A stretch of DNA of 64,000 bases from Onchocerca lupi. Its lineage: Eukaryota; Nematoda; Chromadorea; Rhabditida; Onchocercidae. A model generated the notes under the pieces. The model did not search any database. It worked only from the letters and a program-made list of their open reading frames with translations, and was not told the origin of the DNA. Every line of letters starts with the position of its first letter. Position 1 is the stretch's first letter. Made by a program: the position numbers and the translations under genes. Below are positions 37,405 through 49,400 of the stretch, piece by piece. The stretch spans positions 1 through 64,000 of the forward strand of contig JAOVVO010000287.1 of NCBI GenBank assembly GCA_028564675.1, written 5' to 3'.

Positions 37405-37744
37405 TATGATTAAAATTTTTAATTCTCATATTTTGAATTAGAATGCCAAAACGTGAATCCATGAGTAAAATCTTAAATTGATTTAAAGCAGTTGTAATTT
37501 TCCAGTGTATTTGCGCTTTCTAATATGTTTTGGATAGTTTCAGATGAATTTGTCATTTTGTACTTGTTTGAATATAAAAATTATTCAACTTTAGATTCTA
37601 AGATTGCATTGTTAGTTATATGATGTACATATTTTATTCTTCAGTTTTGTGCTTTTCTTATTATATTTTATACCATTTTCTTAAGTAGCCTTTGCAATAT
37701 TATTTAATCTTGAAATCTCTTTTTTATCATTTCAGGATACATTT
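37405..37744. other. RPRD 3' UTR
   Basis: AT-rich sequence after the stop codon. It probably contains the 3' ends of both the RPRD gene and the converging minus-strand candidate at 37745. No further gene is visible. Confidence 0.4.
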
Positions 37745-38263
37745 TCATATTTTGACTAGTCCCCTTTCTTGTTTCATTGTAATGTTATATCCAAATTTCT
37801 TCACAAGACGCGGTAAAATAGGTAAACTTACGCTACTCGTAAACACTTCTAGCATAATAGAATTAAAATAAAAAAGAACTGAAGTTTGTAGGGAGAGCAT
37901 GAGCGGAAGATTCCAGTATTGTGCATAAAAGCATTTATTGTAAGTCAACATGGGTGAAGTATAAGCGGATAATTATTCAATGTAAACTATAAGCCAGGCA
38001 ATTATTCAGCAGCACGATTAGTTTTTGCTGCACTTTTTTTTTTCTAGCATTTCGGGTCAGATTAATTCCGCCTCATATCGTTTCCAGAAATTGAATTGGT
38101 CAGATTCGATGAATCTGATATATAGATACCGAATGCTGTATATCTTATTCTAATCATGGATGAGATCAAGCAAAACTCCTCAAGACTTACCAGTTGGCAG
38201 GAAGAAAATTGCAGCATTTTGGTCATTTTCTATTAATAGAAGCGCTCCTTGAAACATAATAAT
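37745..38263 (-). CDS. Possible 3'-terminal exons of an unrecognised minus-strand gene
   Basis: Two minus-strand exons are suggested. Exon 38263-38191 is preceded by ATTTCAG and followed by the strong donor GTAAGT; it reads MFQGALLLIENDQNAAIFF. Exon 37848-37745 follows a CTAG acceptor; it reads EVFTSSVSLPILPRLVKK and ends at a TGA. The phases fit (first exon ends in phase 1, second needs two bases). No upstream exon could be joined with confidence. Open frames at 38436-38651 and 38906-39091 on the same strand are possible sources. The protein is not recognised. Confidence 0.35.
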
Positions 38264-39676
38264 CTGAAATTAAATGTGTTATTTAGAAATATTGTAATAT
38301 CCCATTATTCTTTACATATTGAAAAAATTATTTGTCTTCAATTTCCATTCCTGATATTTTACTGGATAAGTTATTAGTGGCTGTTGCTGTTGTTTATAGA
38401 GTGTTTTGTCGTCATTAAATCTCATCCATTCTGTTTTAGCTACTTTTCTGGCTTGTTAGGGAAGAGTTGAAGTCAGTGAGAGGATAGACATGCTGCTTCA
38501 AAAAAAGCTTCACCTGAGTGGGAGGAAATGTCAAATGCAATTTATTACAAAATGTTCTTGCAATCAAATTTTGTCGAAATTCACCTTTCACTGACGGAAA
38601 TTCAACTTTTTTGAAGGGCTGGAAAATGGTTATTTGATAAGAAAGTATCAAGCAGAATAAAAACTGTGGGAGCCCCGCAGTTTGTCAGCAGAAGTTCAAC
38701 GTCTCATTGCTGAAGATAATTGTGGGGCACGGTGGGTTTTTTGCTACAACGGATGAGAATTTTGAATTAGCGCTTTCAGGGGTCTGTGTCGGCCTTCTGC
38801 CAAAAATTTAATATTTTCTTTTCGATTATGTTATCTAGTTCTTATGCTTGTTTCGTCGTTATCTGAACGGTTCTCGGGTGCATTAAGAGTGCTGAGGGTT
38901 TCATTTCAGGTGCTTGACTTGGAGCATTGGTGACACGGACCTATCCTGAACGGTTGCAGTTCTAGTTCTTTTGTTACACATTGGTAAGACCAAAATACTT
39001 TTTGTAGGCGATTAAATAAGGAATGAAACAAGGACAACTTTTTGCATTTTTGCACTGAATGTTTCGTACATCCTGGAGATGACTGTACCACCTGAGATAT
39101 TTGTATGAGGAAACGATGCTCTTATCTAATTTAATTCTTCGGAATATTTATTCCATTTGTTTCCTGTTTCACCACTTTCTATTGTTTTCTTTAAATAATT
39201 TGATGAATACATTATTTGTTTATGGAACTTCCTCATATTTTTCATTCATTGGAAGCAATGTCTAAACCAGCCGTAGAGGAAAAGGAGTAATTAATCTCTG
39301 CATTCAGTGTTACATTCATTGTATAAAATAAAAAAATATAAGTTGATATGTAGAGTTAAGAGAGAGGCAAAACATATTCATTTACACTAAAGAGCAGATT
39401 ACTTGAAGGAGCGATCCTTTATCTCAAAATCTATGAAATCTGAACCTTGTTACTGGTCTCAGTAAGCTTTTAATAATCCTAATTTGTCCTATTATGCATG
39501 TATTTTTCAATTATGTATCAATGGAGTTGATTTTTTACCAGATATATAAGTGTAACAGATTTGAAAGTTGGAGATCTAATGGGTTAGAAATCTTGGTATA
39601 AGTTGAAGAATTTAATTGTAAATATGAGTCCTGAATAGAACGTTATTCATATTTTTGTTTATAGCCAAACATCAGA
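38264..39676. other. Intergenic region upstream of TIM23
   Basis: Mostly AT-rich. Minus-strand open frames at 38436-38651 and 38906-39091 may belong to the candidate gene ending at 37745 but do not connect cleanly. A TTATAG ending at 39664 is the likely SL acceptor for TIM23. Confidence 0.4.
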
Positions 39677-40906
39677 ATGGTTTGGCCGTTCAATTCGACA
39701 AAGCCTGCACCAGCATCTTCGCCCAACTCGTCTTATTCAGAGACACAATCAGCTTCAATATCTGATTTAGCAGTAATGGATTCAACAATATCTGACTTAA
39801 GTAGCTCATTGGATTCTGATAAAGATAGTGGTATGGCCGGTTTAGAGAGATCTCCGATATTTGCGTTGGATCAGTTGAAGCAAGCTGGCGTACCATTTGA
39901 GAAGCAATTGTCGCCTTACCTGCAAATGGATCCTACTGTTTTCCGGGAATCTACACCTCAGTAAGTTGTAAATGTTAGATGTACTCTACTTTTTATTGTT
40001 TATTTTTTGGAAAAAACTCCATTACTTAAATTTGAAAGAACAATAATTTTCTTTCAAGAAGTTTCTGCAGTTATGTTGTGTTGATATCTATGAGATTTTC
40101 TTTTTTTTTTTTCAAAAAAGTGGGAAAATTTTTTTTTTCTCACAACAAAGTAGCATTTAATTAGTAACGGAGTAATAATGTTGCATATTTTCATGTATAT
40201 TGTTCCCGGTGAATCGAAAGGAGAATTAGAATTTGCAATGGGGAGGATTGGATGGGCTGTTTTAGGCGGCTACATGCTGGGTAGTATGCGCGGTATTCTA
40301 CCGGAATTACGGAATCCTAATACGAGGCAGCTAGTGAGGATTATTTTCACTTTCATGGAACTTTTTTTTTGACATTGGATTCTGACTTCGTAAATTCTTA
40401 AAATTTCAATTATTTCCGCGACTTTTTAATTAATCATGTTTTGTTTAGCCTTTTAAACCGTTCATGACTCGTTTGATGAATTCTTCGGTAAAACATGGTA
40501 GTGGTTTCGCTCATCCAGTTGGTTCCATTGTTTTCATATTCTCAGTTGCTGACATGATTTTTGGAAAACTACGTGCGAAAGATGATCTTAATGCTCTTGG
40601 TAAAATTCCAGCCGTTAAATTCATTTCGTCGTTTAATTTAAAGTTTAACAATCGAAATTGCGAAATGTCACCTGAACTTTGGAGTCTTTTTCTTTTTATC
40701 TTACTGATTCGAATTTTGCTGTTTTAGCTGCTGGTGCTGTTACTGGTGGACTCTTTCGATGTGCACATGGCTTACACGCTTCAATGACTGGTGCTGGTAT
40801 TGGATTAGTTGCAGCTTTCATTTGGTTGTTGAGTGATCATGATAGTCGAAATAGATTATGGGAAATGCGAAAGCATTTAATGGGCAAACAAGATTACAGT
40901 TATTAA
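39677..40906 (+). CDS. timm-23: TIM23, mitochondrial inner-membrane import channel subunit
   Basis: Four exons: 39677-39960, 40165-40333, 40449-40599, 40728-40906; 260 residues. TIM23 forms the core of the presequence translocase of the inner membrane. The first 100 residues are a Ser-rich, acidic intermembrane-space part ending in the conserved QLSPYLQMDP (human: LSPYLNVDP). The Tim17/Tim22/Tim23 domain follows at about 110-245 with Gly-rich membrane helices: GELEFAMGRIGWAVLGGYML, then GSMRG; HPVGSIVFIFSVADMIFGKL; DDLNA and AAGAVTGGLFRCAHGL. The RAKDDLNA loop is the TIM23 signature. The protein is longer than human TIMM23 (209) because of the N-terminal region. Exon 2 starts at the only in-frame acceptor, adding a few residues (HNGVIMLHIF) that do not align well, so that junction is less sure. 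AATAAA at 40997-41002. Confidence 0.92.
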
Positions 40907-41259
40907 TTCGAATTTTAGTTTCGTTTTTTAGAATCTATAGTTCTTTTGTGGTTGAATTAATTATTGGCGTGTTCAGGGAAACTGTAGTCAAAATTTAATA
41001 AATGACTAGCCTTCGAATTTCTACTTGTAGAATTAAAAATTTTTGGTCATCGTTTCAATTTTTTGTCGCAAAGTATGTGCTTTTTCAAGTTAAGAAATTA
41101 TTTTGTACATGATGAATTCTTTGTTTCTTTACTTTTCATAAATGAAGTTCACGAAGATGTTTCGTTTGAAATCACTTTATGTGGATAAATGCTCGATTAC
41201 TTTTCATTACGAATAATAGGTTTCGAAAACAAATATCATGAATGATTTGCTGTTTCTCT

Positions 41260-41319
<60 letters not shown>

Positions 41320-41464
41320 CTTAAAAAAGAGTTTTCAAGTTAACTGCAAAAGAAGATATTGGTATGGCAAATCTCTTTGTTGAGGAATCAAAATATCGTA
41401 TTGGAACAAGTTATGAATCAATACAGAAAGCTTTCCGTGCTTTGAATGTTCCTCCTTCATGTAG

Positions 41465-41503
<39 letters not shown>

Positions 41504-43216
41504 GCTTAAAAAAGTTTTCCTTATTAGAGAGGAGTTAGTTGGTAGCATGTTGACAATTAAGTATTGTCTGGAGAAGGTTTTAGGTAGTGCAATCAAGTTC
41601 TGACGTAGTGCTATAAATATGTCGAGAAGCGGAAGTGATCCATCGCAATCTTGAACTGTTGATATGGATTTTAGAAAGTTGACATGCTTTTTCTCAAAAA
41701 GTTGCTCATCAAAGCGATCATGGACGATTTACAAATTTCTCTTGTCGAGCAGTTTTACACACGAGGCAATGGAGCTGAAATTAGCAATTGTCGGGGAGGT
41801 TGAAGTTATTAAATATTGATGGATTTTTGTTCCATCAGTGTTTTTGTTGTACTCTAAAGAGACATATACCGGAATCTTTAATGATTCGATTTTGGAATTT
41901 GTATTTTTCATCAAGTCACGCAACTGCAATTTGTCATCTTCAGTGCTTTATGTGTATTGGATTATCGGAATCGATGATATGAATGCTAGTATTGACTGCC
42001 TATATCTCAAATCTGATCATCTATGATGATAACACCGCATAGTAGGTGTCAGTTTACGACCAAAGTTCGATTTTCTTCTTTAAATAATACTTTATTTACA
42101 TAGCAAGGTGCAGTCTTTTTCATCGAACGATAAGTTCTTTACATTGAGAATATTGTTGACTGCTTGTGCTATGATTTCCCAGATGTAAACTGATGGAATC
42201 CCTTTAGCATGGACTTCTGCTACTTACTAAATACGAAGAATGAAAAATTTTCTTCGCTTGAAATTTTTCTTCTCTACTGTTCTATTCAAATACATGCTTT
42301 GACAGCTTAGATTTATCTTTAATTTCGCTAATAATAGTTTGCTAGTCGTATTTAATCTTCAGAATCATTGGAAAACAAGCAAGTATAAACTTAATTTCGG
42401 TTTCGAATCTCTTGAAGAAATATTTAGATTTTTGTTGAGAATTAAAAACTTTTCTTAATATTTTAGAAGATATAAGAAGATATGTACATCATGCTGAACT
42501 GTGGGATGAAACTTTGCATTATTTCATATTCTACCATTCATTAAATGATAGTAAGCAATTCCGTACAAAAATACGACACAATTTATATCGGTAACGGAAT
42601 ATACTCAATAGCTCAATACTCAATAGCTTACTCAATAGCTTGGACTGCGAATTAATTTATAGATTCCCTTATGTTGATTTGCATATTTTATTGATGATTC
42701 ATATCATTTGCACCTACTGAAGAGAGAATCCTTCCGTTTAGATAAATTAGTTGATCTCTACATTCTTTTCATTGTAGCATATTTTTGACAGTCTGGTTCA
42801 TATTGTTGATAACTTGAAAGAGATTAGTTCTAAATCATTTTGTTTATCCGTGTTTCTTGAAATTCTGTTGAATATTTATCGTTCACTCCATCTAACAGTC
42901 TGTAATTACTTTTATATTAGCGCCGTACATTGAAAATTATAGCTATGACGCAACTTTTAACGCTCTTTACAATTTAATTCGTTCATGTAATCATCACTTC
43001 TGCAATTGTTATAGCATACAAACCTTCTAGCTATTCAAACTTTGCTACTATTTAAGACTGATTGCTATTTAGACGCGCTTATATTGTTTAGTATAATTGT
43101 AGAGCACCTAAAAAATAATAATTCTTTGACATTCTCTAACATCTGTTCGTGTCAAAAGAAAATATTATTTCAAACTTTAGTTTTTCAAAATTTTTTACTT
43201 TACAGGGAAGTTGAAT
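40907..43216. other. TIM23 3' UTR and intergenic region with TA microsatellites
   Basis: Contains two TA runs (41263-41318 and about 41465-41503), each followed by the same TATAGCTTAAAAAA sequence, so the interval of about 185 bp looks like a local duplication. Between them 41330-41464 reads like coding sequence on the plus strand (KEDIGMANLFVEESKY...) but has no start, stop or donor that makes a gene. The rest is AT-rich with no supportable gene. Confidence 0.5.
41263..41503. repeat. Paired (TA)n microsatellites with shared flank
   Basis: A (TA)28 run at 41263-41318 and a second, interrupted TA run at about 41465-41503. Both are followed by GCTTAAAAAAG. The shared flank shows the pair arose by duplication or slippage and not by chance. 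Confidence 0.85.
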
Positions 43217-44249
43217 ATGGATGATGATATTGTTGATCTTCTGGTTGTTTCAAGCGTTGCTAGTGTCGGCTTTGTAGCTTTAACATATGTTGTTATTAAG
43301 GTTCACTTCTATTTTTTTCCAAATATTTAATCGCAGTAATTTCAAATTTTTTCATTTATATGAAATTATCTTCGAGCATTATTAGCTTACTTCGCATACA
43401 TGTATTCGTCTTTGAGATATTTGTTTGTTTTCTAGCTGATGCTGATCTATAACATCGAAATTTTTCGAAATTTAAAAGCTTATCGCACATTAACCTCTGC
43501 AAACATAAATAGACATATTGCAATTTCTTGAGGATGATTAACTTTAATATATCTCAAAGAAGGCAAATATGAAATTAAAAGAATTTCTTTTGCTTCATAA
43601 TTTTGCAAATTATAACTTACATGATTCCATATTGATAGTGCTTACAATACATTGCAGATTTATTCAGACAAAATTAGAATACGTTTATTGCGTCTTAAAA
43701 AGAAAACTAAGCATTTAATTGTTGTTCCGAATGTCGATGCTTTACAACACCCAGAATCAATATTGACATTCCAGAAGTTTAGTGTTACGAACGGAATGCA
43801 TACTGAAAATTCAAGAAAGTAAGTTGTAAAATTATTGAAAGGAAAGAAACGGAATTTCTTTATTCTTACTGTATCCTCATTTCTCTCGAATATTTTATTG
43901 TAATATATTTCGTTTAGTCACTAATAACTAATGTCTTCAGCTTGGATCATGAATAACTACGATAAGATCATTCTTCCTGATACATAGTTGCCTGAGAAAC
44001 TATGTGTTACGAAGACTATGATAGTTCTAAAGGGAAAATAAGTAATTTTTAATAAATTCTTAGGATTCTAACAGGTTTGGAGAACCCTTGAACAAGGAGT
44101 CAATAAAACGAGTACGAATAAAGGATGAGAGATGGAAAGATAAGTTGGAGAGTAGATCATCATCCAATTCATCAAAGATCGAAAGGCTGTCTTATGTTTC
44201 AATTTCATCCGGCACAAGTGCTTGGGTGCAGAGGCGAAAAACACTATAA
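43217..44249 (+). CDS. Small single-pass membrane protein, family not recognised
   Basis: Three exons: 43217-43300, 43658-43818, 44075-44249; 139 residues, phases closing. A TTTACAG acceptor ending at 43205 precedes the ATG by 11 bases and is a likely SL site. Residues 1-6 are acidic (MDDDIVD); 8-28 form one hydrophobic segment; a strongly basic stretch follows (RIRLLRLKKKTKH, about 35-47), which by the positive-inside rule would be cytosolic. The tail is hydrophilic and Ser-rich (ESRSSSNSSK). No known domain is recognised and no function is proposed. Exons 44358-44465 and 44504-44660 downstream are in a phase that could replace exon 3. Confidence 0.65.
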
Positions 44250-44935
44250 TATATAAGATAATTGACAGCGTTGTGATTAATCGATGATGCAACTATTGTT
44301 CAGAATGATTCACTTATGTCGCCAATAAATTTCCTTTGATGTTTGTTATGTATATAGAACGATTCATGAAAAGGAAGTTTTGGAGATTTGTGACAAGTAT
44401 ACGAAGTACAAGAGAGGGTTGAAGATTGGAGTTATTCTTGAGAGTATACAGTACTTAGCGATACGGTACTTAGCGTGAATTATTGTCTTATTCTCTGTCA
44501 CAGGAAACTGAAGCCAATAGTATACGAGAATATTTTTGGGACTGAAATTGCACTTGGAGACTTCATTACTAAGGACATTATTACGGTTAAATATAGATTT
44601 CTCGTTGCAAATGCGTTTTTATGTTTTGAAGGAAGCAGAGAATCGCGGGTTTCGGCCTAGAATTGGTTTTATCTGAAAATTTCAATAATTACCAACTTCT
44701 GTATTTCATCCTTCAATCTCTTCTTAGCTCATTATAATGGTTAACATTATGTAACATTCCAAGGAAGGAAGGATTATAAGTTGTCCTGAAATGTTGGCTT
44801 TATCATACTTTTTTATTGCGGTGATTGCGCCTGAAATTTCTCAAAGTTTATTTACACGACTACTACAATTCATTTCTAAACTAATGATTAAATATATGAC
44901 TTTTAGATTTTTTGGAACCAAGAAAACAAATTAGA
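44250..44935. other. Gap before NDUFS5, with possible alternative exons
   Basis: 44358-44465 (EKEVLEICDKYTKYKRGLK) and 44504-44660 (KLKPIVYENIFGTEIALGDF) look coding and join in phase over a 38-base intron; see the finding. TTTTAG ends at 44906 and is the likely SL acceptor of the NDUFS5-like gene. The short spacing to the previous gene would also suit an operon. Confidence 0.35.
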
Positions 44936-45701
44936 ATGAGTTTTCGGGAAAATCCACACTTCCAAGAAGCGGAGGAGCATATGCTAGAACCAATCATAAG
45001 GTTACCGCTTGTTGATGCGCTTCGGAGAATTTCATCAAAACAAGGTATTTATTTAATTCTGAAATGTTACCTGTCAATTTGATCATCATTATATGGGTTT
45101 TGGAGAAATCATTTTTGTAATAATCGAGAGTCAAGTGATTCAAATTGATTTCTTTACTTTCCAAAACTAGCTTATCTTTCAGATACACAGTGTGGTTTTT
45201 TTGAATCTCAATATTATCACTGCTTAGAAGCCTTTGGACAAAAACTTGGTCGAAAATATTGCGATTTGGAGCGTCGGGATTTCAATGAATGCATCACAAA
45301 TTACAAACAAGTTTTTTTTTTTGCTTTTTTTTAGTGGTTCTTGTAAATCGAATTTAAAAGTTGCTATTTTAGGTCAGGAATTTTTGAATTTTGTCTGATT
45401 TTTAAACGGGGTCTCGTTTGCTACTTTTAAATTTATCATGAAGTAATATTTTGAATTGTCAAGATTTTTCTGTTCGGACCGTTTTGAAAAATAAAGCTAA
45501 GTCACTTCAATTTAAATTCAATTTGCAAAAATATTCCCTATGTTTTTCTTTCATTTTTAGAAAAAACGAGCTGAATGGATCAGATTGCAATACAAATTGC
45601 ACTGGGATACAAAAAAGCACGGACCACTGCCAGAGGGTGCGAAAATTGGTGAATGTTATCCGGATTATTTCTCGCATAATCCTCCTGATGCAATTCATTA
45701 A
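44936..45701 (+). CDS. NDUFS5-like subunit of mitochondrial complex I
   Basis: Three exons: 44936-45044, 45183-45310, 45561-45701; 125 residues. The core carries a twin CX9C motif: CGFFESQYYHC and CDLERRDFNEC, each with nine residues between the cysteines. This fold is oxidised by the MIA pathway in the intermembrane space. The order HCLEAFGQKLGRKYCDLE, RDFNECI and a basic Lys/Arg helix matches NDUFS5 (15 kDa subunit), which sits on the intermembrane-space face of complex I. The C-terminal tail (LPEGAKIGECYPDYFSHNPP) is longer than in mammals. A generic CHCH protein is the alternative. AATAAA at 46096-46101. Confidence 0.8.
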
Positions 45702-46120
45702 AAAGATTTCAGCTGTTTGCTGTGCGAAAATTACTGATTGTTCTAAAGAACTTGAACCTTGCTTTTTGATCTAATTAATGCAACTGCAATATTTTCTACA
45801 ATGTGATTAGCTATGAATACATTAAGGATTTCTTTAGTCATGTAATTTATCTTTCTTGTTGTACATCTCTCAAAATTCATTTTGTTTTATTATTGTTTAT
45901 TTTTGTGCAAATTTTAGCAGAATTTTCCTAAATCATTTCATTTCGTCATATATTTCATTTTTATCATTCATCCCAGAAACCATTCTATTCCGTGAATATT
46001 ATTTTCGACTTTAAATTATTTCCTGTTTATAACTACATGTATCATCTTCTTTATTTCTAGATATCTTGAGATTGAATCAATTATAACTTATAATGAATAA
46101 AAAATATATGAAATAATTAC
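45702..46120. other. NDUFS5 3' UTR
   Basis: AT-rich 3' UTR ending in an AATAAA at 46096-46101. That signal is only 20 bases before the ATG of a possible upstream exon of DET1, so the end of one transcript and the start of the next nearly touch. No other feature seen. Confidence 0.5.
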
Positions 46121-46249
46121 ATGCCACATCAAGTACCGGTCTCATTCAAACCTGCCTTTTTGTCCAGCTTTGTTGAAACATTGATGATTTCTGAGTGGTC
46201 AGTGGAAGAAATCAAAATTGTTCGTATTTATGAGAACGATTTTATCGAT
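46121..46249 (+). other. Possible upstream exon of DET1 encoding a short uORF
   Basis: An ATG at 46121 opens 43 codons (MPHQVPVSFKPAFLSSF...) ending at the good donor GTAAGA. Spliced to the DET1 acceptor at 46405 it would read on for one Lys codon and stop at TGA, giving a 44-residue peptide whose stop overlaps the DET1 start (ATGA). The peptide has no known relative that I recognise. It may be a chance ORF, since DET1 itself has a good SL acceptor. Confidence 0.3.
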
Positions 46250-46407
46250 GTAAGAATCGTATATATGTATTTTTTTTTAATATGTTGAGGATGGGTAATG
46301 AGCAGGATCTCAATTATTATGTATTGGAAATCTGTTCGAGAAACCTATGGAAAATTTTTACGTAGTTCCTGAACACCGTGGCATAATTTTTTCTTTTTTT
46401 TACAGAA

Positions 46408-49400
46408 ATGACAACTGTGGAAATGTATGGTTTGGAGTGGTGTAGGCATAGGCGAATACCGATTATTCATTTGGCGCGAATGATTCAAGCTCGTGAACTT
46501 GGTTGCCGGAAATCAGGTTTCTAAATAAACTCTGTAGTAAATGTAAATGTTATCATTTGCAATTTTATTGTGCTAATTGGTATCGTGATATACAAATCAG
46601 TTGAGACCTATAATCTTTTAGGGCAAACTACGGAATGGTCTTACTTGAAACATTTCATGCAGTTATGTGAATTTAATTTCTCATTTCTTCAGGAACGCAT
46701 TTCTTTTATGGTGCTCGACAATTTTATCAGTGCTTTCATCCAAGTTGTAGTATATCAGGAGTTGATAAAAAAAATTTGATCATTAAAAGGTTGTTTCGTT
46801 TTAAAAGTGAAATGTGATATCCAAGGTGTCTTTTGATATTCATTGTAATAAATTGTAACTGTAATTTATTGCAGATGGTTCACTGGAGTTGTTTTAATTG
46901 GAAAACTGTTAGAAATGATAGAGATCTCCTAACAAAAAAAAAAAAAAAAGGGAAAAAAGATCAGATTTCAAGTTTCAAGTCTTGTTTCACTTGTGAGCTA
47001 TATATAGTTCACAATTGTTTTCAGAAAAATGAAAAGCTAAAAACGTTACAGATTTTCGCCAGATGGACGTAGTCTCGTTTGTTTTTCCTCAAACTGTCAT
47101 GATTTATTTGTTTTTGATTATCGTGGTTTTACAAGTGCTTACAACAAGCAGCCGGAAACCATGTTTGAGGTGAAGTTTGGATTTAGTAATCATTAACTAT
47201 TCTCTCTAAGCATTCCCTCCCGCTGTTTTTCTCTGTTTTGTAAAGCAAATCTATAAAAGTGTTTGTTTGCTATGTCTTACAATCAAGCATGATTAGTACG
47301 AAACTTTTGATAAATCAGATTTGCATAATTTGACATGTCATTTCCGTTCTTAATTCACATTTTATTGAATTGATTTTTCATTTTTTTAGTCTTTAATTTA
47401 TTTTAATTCTGTAAAGCAAGATTTTATTGCATTTGCCTTCATTTAGCCCCTCAAACAAATATTTTATTTTTTTAGGACGTTTTTCCAGAGCGCTTTGCAG
47501 TGAATCTGATAACTGATGAAGAAGAAGGAGTTGTATTAAACAAAGAATTCGTTTTTTTTACAGAGGATTGCCGTTATTTACTAGGTTTGCCTTTGACAAA
47601 AATAAATTGTTTCCAAATTTTCAAGAAACTAAAAAATATTGACAGTTGATGAATCGATATTTCCTTTTGCTTAAAGAGTTGAATTTGGGAAGGTCGTTTT
47701 AGTATCGACTGTGAGGACTATATAGATCACGTTTAAAAAATTTTGTAGTAAAAAATATCTTAATGAATTATATTCGTTGATGTATCGAAAAGGTTTTATA
47801 ATTTTTTAGTGATCTTATTGGCGAGGAAACATAACTCAAACAGAAGTTATTTCAGTACTTAAATAATAGCGGCATGCACGATGTGCTTTATTTGCAGTTG
47901 CTGCGGAATATCCTACATCGGAAAATGCTCTAAGATGGGGTGATGTTTATCAAAATAACGAATCACTTCCTCCGGTTTCAGTGCAGGCACTTATAAATTA
48001 CATCGTTTATTGCATCGACATGAATGTTAGATTTGCTTGAAGCTCCATGCACTTCTTTCTATTTTTTTAGCGTAGTACTTAGAAGTGAGAGATTTCAAAT
48101 AGATTTTGCAGAAATAATGCTCCCATTTCTTGATAGAAATTGTATAAATTATGTAAATCCTTAATGTATTAAAAGGTAAACAAATTAGCCATGAGGTAAT
48201 AATAGAGTTGCTGATTTTTCTAAACTGGAATTGACTTTCTAGACAGGTGATATCTGTGACAAATATTATCTGGATGCAGATCGTCTTTGGATATCTCGCG
48301 GCGTAACTTTGATAGGTTATCTTCTGGCTATTCTTTCATTTCAACATCAAACGATTCATTTTTTGCATATTAGCGAAGATACTGGTTATTTCACTCTGCT
48401 TGGCCATGTTGGACGGTTAGTTTTGTTTATTTTTTTTTTTTTTTTTTTGGATTGAATTCATGTTTTTTTTTGAATTGTTTTCATGATATTCTTGCATCTA
48501 AATAAATTGTGGAAAATGAAGTTTATGGGTTACGAAATGTAATACAAAAGATTACTAAAATCGTTAGAATTTCTGCTTCATTCTCCAAAGCTCCAATTCT
48601 AATAATCTACGAAGTTTCTCCAAGCCTATAAAGCTCCAACATTATTTTTAAATTTATGTAGTATGAAAGTAAGAGCTAGTAGTGAAAAGCTGTTATATTA
48701 GGAAGCAAAGCCTTTTTTACATGATTTATTCGTTTCAAAACATTCTTTAACTTCGTGAATACTAGTAATTGAAAAGTATATCTGGGAAAAATCCAAGAAA
48801 TCTGAAATTCTTCTGTTGAAGAGATCTTTATCTAAATTTTTAAATTTAGTTTATGACTTGTAGGTATTTATTTGCTGACGATGAGGATCTTGTAATGGCA
48901 GCTGAAAAAAGTCCGGATAGTCCTACCACGGACGTTGTTCTTAGTGGTTTGCTTTTATTAAATCATTTAATTATCTTCTGAATTTTGAAATAATTAGATT
49001 TTTGTTTTTTCTATTAAAAGAAAAATTTTTTTTTCTGTTCCTTTTCTATTTAAAAAGCAATTTCGCTTCCGACATATCATCAAATCCTTGTTGTTAAAAT
49101 TCTTATCACTTGATAGTTTTTATCTGAAAAAAATAGCAGTTATTATACAGTTTCATGTCATGAGCTCTTCGACAAGATTCCATTCTCATGTAATGTACTG
49201 TATCTTATATAATGTGCATTCTACTCGTAAGGCGCTGTTTGTGCTAGTCTTAACGTCTGTGAAATAATCTTGCTATCAAAGTCTCATAATTGCGTTTGAT
49301 CTCTTTAGCAGTTGTGTTTCCGATTATTAATCTGATTTTAACCAACTGAAACAAATATTACCTTTTCGCAAAATAGTAGCTCGCGAGATCTATTGCTCTG

